A stretch of 12,023 bases of DNA, from the NCBI RefSeq assembly GCF_000750005.1, contig NZ_JPYA01000145.1, forward strand, positions 1 through 12,023, written 5' to 3'. The notes below the pieces were generated by a model that was not told the DNA's origin, searched no databases, and was given only the letters and a program-made list of their open reading frames with translations. Made by a program: the position numbers and the translations under genes. Positions within the stretch are counted from its first letter, which is position 1. Every line of letters begins with the position of its first letter. Positions 6,287-12,023 of this stretch are shown piece after piece. The DNA is from Geobacillus icigianus (GTDB taxonomy: Bacteria > Bacillota > Bacilli > Bacillales > Anoxybacillaceae).

Positions 6287-6751
6287 CTATTCAATGTCGA
6301 TATATTTTCGTTTTTGTGGCAGCCGAATGACGAGTGACCCGTTGTGAAACGAAGCTTTGACTTCGTGTTCGGCGACCGGGTAGGGAAACGGGATCCATCT
6401 CGCCACACGTCGCCGCGTCTGCCGCCGCTCGTACACATGGCCATGGCTGTCGGCGGACTCGATCGTTTCATAATGGTCGATGAACAGCTGCAGCCCATCG
6501 TCCTGCCACTGTAGGCTGATTTGTTCCCGTTTTGTTTCGGGCAGTCGGACGATGATTTGGTATTCCCGCTTCGTCTCTTTGACTTCGATCGGGATGTACG
6601 CTTCGACAAACGTTTGCGCGAAATAGTCGTCGAGCGTTTCCAGCAGTTTTTGCCACGGACGTTCGTCCAACCATTGATGGATCATGTGCCGTAAATGATG
6701 AAGCGGATGTTCTCCGTCTCCACCGGACGGCGGTTGAAACGGCTGATTCAT
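6287..6751 (-). CDS. Hsp20/alpha-crystallin family small heat-shock-like protein
   Basis: A 154-residue protein with a short N-terminal region (about 1-49) containing a His-rich stretch, then an alpha-crystallin domain (about 50-147). The family's C-terminal signature is present as A133-x-F-x-N-G138-S-L140 followed by IRLPQKRKY. An ATP-independent holdase role is expected for the family. In Bacillus several Hsp20 relatives (CotM and CotP type) are spore coat or germination proteins, and the neighbours here are sporulation genes, so a spore role is plausible. No IxI/V tail motif beyond the domain is evident. The ATG at 6751 is chosen for its GAAGGAGGG ribosome binding site (6758-6766). I see no CIRCE element (the HrcA operator) upstream and no confident promoter. 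Confidence 0.87.
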   Translation of the reverse strand: MNQPFQPPSGGDGEHPLHHLRHMIHQWLDERPWQKLLETLDDYFAQTFVEAYIPIEVKETKREYQIIVRLPETKREQISLQWQDDGLQLFIDHYETIESADSHGHVYERRQTRRRVARWIPFPYPVAEHEVKASFHNGSLVIRLPQKRKYIDIE

Positions 6752-6970
6752 GGCGCTTCCCTCCTTCAGCAACAAAGCGAAATGGCTCTGCCGAGACGGC
6801 TCCGGCCGGCAAAGCGATTCATTGTCAATGTATGTTGCAGGCAAGGAAAAGGCGACGGTTGCCGAGCCGTTTTGAAACCGAGGAGAACGCGAATGGTGTG
6901 CCCCCGCTGTCGGCGGCTCGTCATTGGGCCAAGCGTGCTGGCCGCGTTTTTTTCGGCGAGAAAACCGCTG

Positions 6971-7024
6971 TTTACCATCCTTTTAGCAACTTTTCATTTT
7001 GTTTTAACCCCAATGGAATATAAT
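6971..7024 (+). promoter_or_regulatory. Candidate activator-dependent promoter with phased direct repeats
   Basis: A perfect TATAAT (7019-7024) lacks a recognisable -35 at 15-19 bases. Upstream are four T-rich direct repeats with 10-11-base spacing: TTTAC (6971), TTTTA (6981), TTTTC (6991) and TTTTA (7002). They cover the -35 region and reach upstream of it. Helically phased direct repeats over a weak -35 are typical of OmpR/PhoB-class regulators, and one is encoded downstream. That link is inference. Confidence 0.4.
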
Positions 7025-7095
7025 GACACTTGCATCGAATAAACGCGCAAATGGCGCCGTCAGCTATAGCTGGCGACCTAGAGGAGGGTGACGCG

Positions 7096-7218
7096 ATGCA
7101 TATCATTCATTGGTTGGTGACGGCGTTTTTTTCCGGAACAGCTGTCTCGCTTCTGTCTTATCAAGCCGTGGAAATCGTTCAAGCCATCATCGATTGGTTG
7201 GTCGACCGTCATTCGTGA
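7096..7218 (+). CDS. 40-residue hydrophobic or amphipathic small protein
   Basis: A short gene, not recognised. GAGGAGGGTG (7081-7090) precedes the ATG by a good distance. The product begins MHIIHWLVTAFFSGTAVSL and continues as a hydrophobic stretch to about residue 36, ending DWLVDRHS. It could span the membrane once or form an amphipathic helix lying on it. A candidate promoter with phased repeats lies upstream. A palindrome, CAGCTATAGCTG (7061-7072), lies in the leader, and a terminator-like hairpin follows. It directly precedes a two-component system on the same strand but appears to be its own transcription unit. A sensor-modulating role is possible but unproven. A longer frame from 7030 exists but lacks a ribosome binding site. 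Confidence 0.55.
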   Translation: MHIIHWLVTAFFSGTAVSLLSYQAVEIVQAIIDWLVDRHS

Positions 7219-7231
7219 GCGGTCGCGATTC

Positions 7232-7265
7232 GGCGGCGCGCTGGACGGCCGCCAACCTCTTTTTT
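7232..7265 (+). terminator. Terminator-like hairpin after the 40-residue gene
   Basis: GGCGGC (7232-7237) pairs with GCCGCC (7248-7253) over a ten-base loop. Six T residues follow at 7260-7265 after a short gap. It is moderate in strength. The offset between stem and T-run lowers confidence, and partial read-through into the two-component genes is possible. Confidence 0.5.
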
Positions 7266-7286
7266 CGGCTCGGCTGCTTCGGTGCG

Positions 7287-7316
7287 TTGGCGAACAAGCA
7301 AGGCAAGGTGTATAGT
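7287..7316 (+). promoter_or_regulatory. Sigma-A-type promoter of the two-component operon
   Basis: TTGGCG (7287-7292; four of six consensus bases) and TATAGT (7311-7316; five of six) are separated by 18 bases. The start of transcription would fall about 65 bases before the regulator's start codon. It lies just after the terminator-like hairpin, consistent with a separate unit. Confidence 0.55.
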
Positions 7317-7386
7317 TAAAGAGGAAATATCTCAAGGACGAAAATGAATGGGCGCATGGTCATGGATGGAAAGGAGGACGACAACA

Positions 7387-8061
7387 GTGAATGGACGCAT
7401 TTTGCTAATAGAGGATGAAGCCGGGCTCGCCCGGTTTTTGGAACTGGATTTGACGCACGAAGGGTTCGAAGTGCGCGTATGCGCCGACGGGCGCGAAGGA
7501 TTGGATCTCGCCTTGTCGGAACCGTGGGATCTCATTTTGCTCGATGTGATGCTGCCGCGTCTGAACGGCATGGAAGTATGTCGCCGCATTCGGGCGGCGA
7601 AATCGACGCCGATTATTATGATCACCGCGCGCGACAGCGTGTTTGACCGCGTCATGGGACTTGACAACGGCGCTGATGACTACATCGTCAAACCGTTTGC
7701 CATTGAAGAGCTGCTCGCCCGCATTCGCGCCTTATTCCGCCGCGTTCGCCCGGAAGCGGATGCGCAAGTGCTGACGTTTAAAGACTTGGTCGTCGATGTG
7801 CAGGCGCGCACCGTGAAAAAAGGAGATGAGTTTATTGAGCTGACGAAGCGGGAATACGATCTGCTCGTCGCGTTTATGCAGAACATTAACGTCGTCTTGA
7901 CGCGCGACGCGCTTCTTGACAAAGTGTGGGGGTTTGATGCGGAAGTGGAGACGAACGTGGTTGACGTCTATGTGCGCTACTTGCGACAAAAGCTCGATGA
8001 GCATGACAAAGAGCGATATATCCAGACGGTGCGCGGCGCGGGATATGTGATGCGCCCATGA
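7387..8061 (+). CDS. arlR: OmpR-family response regulator, ArlR-like
   Basis: A 224-residue DNA-binding response regulator. The receiver domain (1-118) has the acidic pair Asp10-Glu11, phospho-acceptor Asp53 (LLDVMLP), Thr80 and Lys102. The winged-helix domain (about 127-223) contains [23 protein letters not shown] and the ending [10 protein letters not shown]. Stretches such as [15 protein letters not shown] resemble ArlR of the ArlRS system more than other Bacillus regulators I recall, but the regulon here is unknown. The start is a GTG at 7387 with AAGGAGG (7371-7377) at proper spacing. An in-frame ATG at 7348 has a poorer signal and would add 13 atypical residues. Its last codons overlap the kinase start (ATGA), so the pair is translationally coupled. 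Confidence 0.93.
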   Translation: MNGRILLIEDEAGLARFLELDLTHEGFEVRVCADGREGLDLALSEPWDLILLDVMLPRLNGMEVCRRIRAAKSTPIIMITARDSVFDRVMGLDNGADDYIVKPFAIEELLARIRALFRRVRPEADAQVLTFKDLVVDVQARTVKKGDEFIELTKREYDLLVAFMQNINVVLTRDALLDKVWGFDAEVETNVVDVYVRYLRQKLDEHDKERYIQTVRGAGYVMRP

Positions 8062-9443
8062 CCCGCCGCCTTTCGTTGCAAAGCAAGCTGACGATGTTGT
8101 CCGCAGCGGCCATTTTCATCACCTATTTCCTCTTTACGTTTTTGCAGTACTATATGGTGAAGCAGTGGATGCTGAGGGAAGAACGAAAAACGATGGAACG
8201 AGCTGTGGCGGAAATTGAAACCTATTACGCGGAGAAACGTAATTTATCATGGGAGGATATTCGCCGCAGCCGCTCGTTTCTCGAGAGGCTGAATGAGCAC
8301 TATCAGCTTATTCGTGTGACTGATGAGAAAGGGACGATCATCGTCTCGGTTTCGAACGGCGCTGCCGTCTCGCTGACGCCGGACGAAAAACTGAGCACGC
8401 GCAAATTGGATGAGCATTTCGTCAACCATGAGCGGTTTTTGCTGCTCCGCCAGCCTTTTCATGCCGGTCAGCTGCACGGGACGATTGAAATCGCCCGCCG
8501 GCTTGTCAAGTTTCAACAAACGACAGATACATTGTTTATCGTTATGACGGTCATCGGCGTGCTGGCCATGGCGGCAAGCGCGCTCGCCGGTCGATTGGTT
8601 GCGCAAACGTTCGTCCGGCCGCTGCAAAAGCTGGCGAAAACGATGGCTGCCATCCAGGATAACGGGTTGAAACAGCGCATTGATGTGCCTCCGGCGCGCG
8701 ATGAAATCACCGAGCTGATGCATATGTTCAACCGCATGATGGACGAAATTGAACGATCGTTCGCCGTGCAGCGCCAGTTTGTGGAGGACGCGTCCCATGA
8801 ACTGCGCACACCGATCGCCATTTTGCAAGGCCATCTGTCGCTGCTGCAACGATGGGGCAAGCACAATCCGGAAATTTTGGAAGAATCGCTTCAGGCGGCG
8901 GTGAAAGAGGCGGAGCGGCTGAAACGGCTCGTTTTGGAACTGCTCGATTTATCGCGAGCCGAGGCGATTGCCGTGCCCGAGGAGATTGCTCCGATCGATG
9001 CAGCGGCAGCGGTTGGACAAGTCGTCAAAAATTTCCGTGTTCTGCATCCAGAATTTGTGTTTCTCATCGACCAACCGACCTATCCGCTCGCGCGCATTCT
9101 AATCACAAAGCATCATTTTGAACAATTGCTGTTCATTTTGCTTGACAATGCGGTAAAATATTCTCAGCAGGTGAAAAAGATCGTCATTTCCTTGCGCGAA
9201 GAAGACGCGTTCGTCATCGTGGCTGTTCGCGATCACGGCATCGGCATTCCAAAAGACGAGCTGAAAAACGTTTTTTTGCGCTTCTACCGCGTCGACAAGG
9301 CGCGCAGCCGTGAACAGGGCGGCGCTGGGCTTGGACTTTCGATTGCCAAGGAAATCATCGATAAATACGGCGGGCAAATTGCGGTGGAAAGCGAAGTCGG
9401 GCAAGGAACGACGGTCGAGCTCGCCGTTCCGAAAGCGGAGTAG
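8058..9443 (+). CDS. arlS: Membrane sensor histidine kinase, ArlS-like
   Basis: A 461-residue sensor kinase partner of the preceding regulator. Membrane segments lie at about 11-34 and 158-181 and bracket an extracellular region of about 120 residues. A HAMP linker (about 181-233) follows. The phospho-acceptor is His247 in [15 protein letters not shown]. The ATPase domain has an N-box at Asp363-Asn364 (LLDNAVKYS), a G1 box DHGIGIP (392-398), an F-box region [12 protein letters not shown] and a G2 box GGAGLGL (421-427). The [15 protein letters not shown] and LQRWGK stretches are close to ArlS as I recall it. The input signal cannot be told from the sequence. No terminator is visible between this gene and glpP. 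Confidence 0.94.
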   Translation: MTRRLSLQSKLTMLSAAAIFITYFLFTFLQYYMVKQWMLREERKTMERAVAEIETYYAEKRNLSWEDIRRSRSFLERLNEHYQLIRVTDEKGTIIVSVSNGAAVSLTPDEKLSTRKLDEHFVNHERFLLLRQPFHAGQLHGTIEIARRLVKFQQTTDTLFIVMTVIGVLAMAASALAGRLVAQTFVRPLQKLAKTMAAIQDNGLKQRIDVPPARDEITELMHMFNRMMDEIERSFAVQRQFVEDASHELRTPIAILQGHLSLLQRWGKHNPEILEESLQAAVKEAERLKRLVLELLDLSRAEAIAVPEEIAPIDAAAAVGQVVKNFRVLHPEFVFLIDQPTYPLARILITKHHFEQLLFILLDNAVKYSQQVKKIVISLREEDAFVIVAVRDHGIGIPKDELKNVFLRFYRVDKARSREQGGAGLGLSIAKEIIDKYGGQIAVESEVGQGTTVELAVPKAE

Positions 9444-9460
9444 GAGAGGAGCGTGAGGCA

Positions 9461-9616
9461 ATGGAACATCTTCACGAGGAAGAGGCAGCCAGCAAAAAAG
9501 CGATCCATCACGTCGTCGAAAAGTTTCGCAAGCGCGGGGTGAAAATCGCGACGTGCAAACCGCGAACCATGATGTCGCTCACATGTTTAGAGGAGATGGA
9601 CAAAACGAGAGGATGA
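9461..9616 (+). CDS. 51-residue ORF between the kinase and glpP
   Basis: A short ORF starting MEHLHEEEAASKKAIHHVVE, with GGAGAGGAG (9443-9451) nine bases before the ATG. The N-terminal half should form a charged amphipathic helix. The C-terminal half is basic and holds two Cys residues (32 and 42). There is no membrane segment. It starts 17 bases after the kinase stop and ends 16 bases before glpP, so the spacing is operon-like. I do not recognise a family. It could be a true small gene or part of a spacer that happens to be open. Confidence 0.48.
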   Translation: MEHLHEEEAASKKAIHHVVEKFRKRGVKIATCKPRTMMSLTCLEEMDKTRG

Positions 9617-9632
9617 ATCGAGGCAACGGAAT

Positions 9633-10187
9633 ATGGAGACAAAACAACGCGTCATCCCAGCCATCAAAACGATGAAGCAATTCGAGTCGTTTTTGGCGAG
9701 CCGCTATGAATTGGCGGTGTTGCTTGAGGTACATATCGCCCAGTTACGAAGCCTTTTTGACTATGCGCGCCGCTGCCATAAGCAGCTGATCGTCCACACG
9801 GATTTAGTGCAGGGGTTGAGCCACGACGAACACGCGGCGGAATACCTTTGCCAAGAATTCCGCCCGTACGGCCTGATTTCCACGAAAGCGGGCGTCATTA
9901 CGAAGGCGCGCCAAAAGCGCGTCTTGGCCGTGCAGCGCATCTTTTTGCTTGATTCGCACGCATTGGAGAAAAGCTACCAGATGATTGCGAAAACGAATCC
10001 CGACTGCATCGAAGTCATTCCAGGGGCCATGCCGCATATCATCCGTGAAGTGAAAGAGCGGACCGGAAAGCCGATTTACGCCGGCGGGCTCATCCGCACC
10101 ACTGACGACGTCGAACGCGCGCTAGAAGCCGGGGCGGCGGCGGTGACCACGTCAAATGAAACGCTTTGGCGCCATTACAGCCCGTAG
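9633..10187 (+). CDS. glpP: GlpP, glycerol-3-phosphate-responsive antiterminator
   Basis: A 184-residue protein of the G3P antiterminator family (Pfam G3P_antiterm), usual length. Family features in order: VIPAIKTMKQFE (7-18), LLEVHIAQLRSL, HTDLVQGLSHDEHAAEYLCQ, GLISTKAGVITKARQ, FLLDSHALEKS, PDCIEVIPGAMPHII, and the glycine-rich YAGGLIRTTDDVERALEAGA near the C-terminus. Its overall plan resembles a TIM-barrel-like phosphate-binding fold. In B. subtilis GlpP with bound glycerol-3-phosphate acts on leader mRNAs of the glp genes, allowing read-through and stabilising glpD mRNA. Here it lies immediately upstream of glpD and its leader. The ribosome binding site is weak (CGAGGCA), and no clear promoter of its own is seen, so it may rely on upstream transcription. 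Confidence 0.94.
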   Translation: METKQRVIPAIKTMKQFESFLASRYELAVLLEVHIAQLRSLFDYARRCHKQLIVHTDLVQGLSHDEHAAEYLCQEFRPYGLISTKAGVITKARQKRVLAVQRIFLLDSHALEKSYQMIAKTNPDCIEVIPGAMPHIIREVKERTGKPIYAGGLIRTTDDVERALEAGAAAVTTSNETLWRHYSP

Positions 10188-10230
10188 TAGCGCCCGCCTG
10201 AGGCCGCCTAAGCGATTATGTGCATCAGGC

Positions 10231-10259
10231 TGGTCAAACGGGCTACGATGTGCTATAAT
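10231..10259 (+). promoter_or_regulatory. glpD promoter
   Basis: TGGTCA (10231-10236; four of six bases of TTGACA) and a perfect TATAAT (10254-10259) are separated by 17 bases. TGC before the TATAAT makes an extended -10. It lies between glpP and the leader hairpin, so glpD can be transcribed apart from glpP. Confidence 0.75.
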
Positions 10260-10295
10260 GAAAGCAACAAGTTAACCATCAGTCAGGAGACGAGG

Positions 10296-10360
10296 AGAGA
10301 CCATGCACACATGGTAGGCGAAGGCTTATCGTGTTTGCACTGGTCTCTTTTTGTCTTTTC
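10296..10360 (+). promoter_or_regulatory. glpD leader: terminator with overlapping alternative hairpin (GlpP target)
   Basis: AGAGACCA (10296-10303) pairs with TGGTCTCT (10341-10348), with further partial pairing inside (GCACAC with GTGT..GC). A T-rich tail TTTTTGTCTTTT follows, forming an intrinsic terminator 19 bases before the glpD start. Within it, ACCATG (10300-10305) can instead pair perfectly with CATGGT (10310-10315) over a CACA loop, which takes bases from the terminator's 5' arm. GlpP-controlled antitermination of glpD is established in B. subtilis. Assigning these elements to GlpP follows from that and from the adjacent glpP gene. Confidence 0.75.
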
Positions 10361-10378
10361 TCAAAGGAGGAGTCAACC

Positions 10379-12023
10379 ATGACATTCTCAAGCAAACAGC
10401 GGAACGATGTTCTCGAGACAATGAGCGAAAAGCCATACGATCTGTTGGTGATCGGCGGGGGGATCACCGGGTGCGGCATCGCCCTCGATGCCGTCTCGCG
10501 CGGCATGACGGTCGCGCTTGTCGAAATGCAAGATTTCGCCGCCGGCACGTCAAGCCGGTCGACCAAGCTCGTCCACGGCGGCTTGCGCTACTTGAAGCAG
10601 TTCGAGGTGAAGCTCGTCGCCGAAGTCGGGCGCGAACGGGCGATTGTGTATGAAAACGGCCCGCACGTCACCACACCGGAGTGGATGCTGCTGCCCATTT
10701 ATCGCGGTGGGACGTTTGGCAAATGGAGCACGTCGGTCGGCCTTTGGCTCTATGACCGGCTGGCCGGCGTCAAGTCAAGTGAGCGGCGCACGATGCTTAA
10801 CGCCCGGCAGACGTTGGAAAAAGAGCCGCTCTTAAAGCGCGACGGCCTCCTTGGCGGCGGCTATTACGTCGAGTACCGGACGGACGATGCCCGCTTGACG
10901 ATCGAGGTGATCAAAAAAGCGGTCGAGCTTGGCGTCGACGCTGTCAACTATGCAAAAGCTGAACAGTTTTTATACGACGACCGCGGCCGGATCATCGGCG
11001 CCCGCTGCCGCGACCTGCTCGGCGGACGAGTGTATGACATTCGCGCCAAAAAAGTCGTCAACGCCGCTGGGCCATGGGTCGATGCGCTGCGCGACAAAGA
11101 CAGTTCGAAAACGGGCAAACGCCTCCAACTGACCAAAGGCGTCCATATCGTCATCGACCAAAAGCGGTTTCCGCTCAAGCAAGCCGTTTATTTTGACACC
11201 CCGGACGGCCGGATGGTGTTCGCCATTCCCCGCGACGGGAAAACGTATGTCGGCACGACCGATACATTTTATAACAGCGACCCGGCCCACCCAACGATGA
11301 CGGATGAAGACCGCGACTACTTATTGCAAGCGATTCACTACATGTTTCCGTCTGTCGGCATCACCGCGGCCGATGTGGAATCGAGCTGGGCCGGCGTCCG
11401 CCCGCTCATCTATGAAGAAGGGAAAGACCCATCGGAAATTTCCCGCAAAGACGAGATCTGGACGTCGTCGTCCGGCCTCATTACGATCGCCGGCGGCAAG
11501 CTGACCGGCTACCGGAAAATGGCCGAGACTGTCGTCGATCTTGTCGCCAAGCAGCTGGAAAAAGAAGAAGGAAACGTGTTTCAGCCGTGTCGGACAAAAC
11601 AATTGCCGATTTCCGGCGGCGATGTCGGCGGCTCGCACCGCCTCCCTGCCTTTATCGCTGAAAAGGCGGACGAAGCGGTGCGCTACGGATTAACGAACGA
11701 AGCAGGAGCGCGGCTGGCGAGACAATACGGCACGAACGTTGATCGGCTGTTTGCTTTAAGCCGGCAATACGACCGTTCATCTGGCGTAACGCGCGAAACG
11801 TTCATCCGCCTCGTCTATGCCATGGAAGAAGAAATGGCGGCCAAACCGGTTGACTACTTCATCCGCCGCACCGGCGCGCTGTTGTTTGACATTGATTCGG
11901 TCCGGCGGGAGAAAGAGGCAGTAGTGGCGTTTATGGCGCGGTATTTGGGGTGGACGGAAGAAGAACGGGACGTGTATAAGAACGAACTCGACACGGAACT
12001 GCGGCGCGCGGTGTTGGGGGAAA
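10379..12023 (+). CDS. glpD: Aerobic glycerol-3-phosphate dehydrogenase GlpD (right end cut)
   Basis: 548 codons are visible, close to the roughly 555 residues of B. subtilis GlpD, so only a few codons lie beyond the edge. The enzyme oxidises sn-glycerol-3-phosphate to dihydroxyacetone phosphate with FAD and passes electrons to quinone at the membrane. Evidence: the FAD-binding G26-G-G-I-T-G31 in [19 protein letters not shown], then [15 protein letters not shown] (58-72), [36 protein letters not shown] and [18 protein letters not shown]. The C-terminal DAO-type cap domain follows (roughly from residue 420). The ATG has AAAGGAGG (10363-10370) eight bases upstream. Control is by the leader just before it. 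In B. subtilis glpF and glpK lie between glpP and glpD; here they do not. Confidence 0.97.
   Translation, partial: MTFSSKQRNDVLETMSEKPYDLLVIGGGITGCGIALDAVSRGMTVALVEMQDFAAGTSSRSTKLVHGGLRYLKQFEVKLVAEVGRERAIVYENGPHVTTPEWMLLPIYRGGTFGKWSTSVGLWLYDRLAGVKSSERRTMLNARQTLEKEPLLKRDGLLGGGYYVEYRTDDARLTIEVIKKAVELGVDAVNYAKAEQFLYDDRGRIIGARCRDLLGGRVYDIRAKKVVNAAGPWVDALRDKDSSKTGKRLQLTKGVHIVIDQKRFPLKQAVYFDTPDGRMVFAIPRDGKTYVGTTDTFYNSDPAHPTMTDEDRDYLLQAIHYMFPSVGITAADVESSWAGVRPLIYEEGKDPSEISRKDEIWTSSSGLITIAGGKLTGYRKMAETVVDLVAKQLEKEEGNVFQPCRTKQLPISGGDVGGSHRLPAFIAEKADEAVRYGLTNEAGARLARQYGTNVDRLFALSRQYDRSSGVTRETFIRLVYAMEEEMAAKPVDYFIRRTGALLFDIDSVRREKEAVVAFMARYLGWTEEERDVYKNELDTELRRAVLGE

Noticed and set aside
6823..6828. 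A perfect TTGACA on the minus strand upstream of the Hsp20 gene.
   Set aside because: No -10-like hexamer lies 16-18 bases downstream. A nearby CATACATT fits a sigma-E/K -10 but has no matching -35, so I made no promoter call.
6893..7042. A 49-codon plus-strand ORF starting MVCPRCRRL with GAGGAG upstream.
   Set aside because: It runs through the phased repeats and the TATAAT of the next promoter, its composition is irregular, and it resembles no family I know. The regulatory reading explains the sequence better.
8247..8864. A 205-codon minus-strand frame inside the kinase gene.
   Set aside because: It is antisense to conserved sensor, HAMP and dimerisation regions, with no ribosome binding site and no family resemblance.
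10258..10273. A catabolite-response-element-like half site (ATGAAAGC) just after the glpD promoter.
   Set aside because: Only the left half fits the cre pattern; the right half fails at the key bases.

Overview
The window reads as chromosomal DNA of a thermophilic, spore-forming Bacillaceae, most like Geobacillus or a close relative. The GC content is above 50%, the ribosome binding sites are strong (AAAGGAGG type), and the genes are recognisable Bacillus families: recU-ponA, yppF, yppG, csgA, glpP and glpD. I see no transposase, integrase, phage gene, CRISPR array, rRNA or tRNA. This is core genome rather than an island.

Layout from left to right. (1) At 1-127 there may be the tail of a rightward gene, then a strong bidirectional terminator. 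(2) recU and ponA (3541 down to 205, minus strand) form an operon for Holliday-junction resolvase and class A penicillin-binding protein 1A. The PBP ends in a low-complexity tail with a 27-bp tandem repeat. (3) From 3.8 to 6.75 kb lies a run of short genes on alternating strands: a coiled-coil protein, a 56-residue His-rich protein, YppF, the proline-rich coat-type protein YppG, an unrecognised gene overlapping csgA, and an Hsp20-family protein. Three of these units carry promoter-like sequences for sporulation sigma factors: sigma-G-like before the His-rich gene and before the csgA pair, and sigma-K-like before yppG. (4) From 6.97 to 9.6 kb there is a 40-residue membrane-type peptide gene behind a repeat-rich promoter, then an ArlR/ArlS-like two-component system with overlapping genes, then a 51-residue ORF. 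(5) From 9.63 kb to the right edge lie glpP (antiterminator) and glpD (glycerol-3-phosphate dehydrogenase, cut off by the window edge). They are separated by a promoter and a leader with a terminator and a competing hairpin.

How the genes work together. RecU and PBP1A link chromosome repair and segregation with wall growth. The short genes in the middle look largely like late-sporulation functions in forespore and mother cell. The two-component system sits directly upstream of glpP with no visible terminator between them. GlpP, when bound to glycerol-3-phosphate, is expected to relieve termination in the glpD leader. glpF and glpK are not between glpP and glpD as they are in B. subtilis.

I found no clearly new large system. 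The most rewarding leads are small: the His-rich forespore candidate (4087-4257), the 40-residue peptide with its 10-bp-phased upstream repeats (6971-7218), the duplicated start region of the response regulator gene (7334-7400), and the glpD leader (10296-10360).
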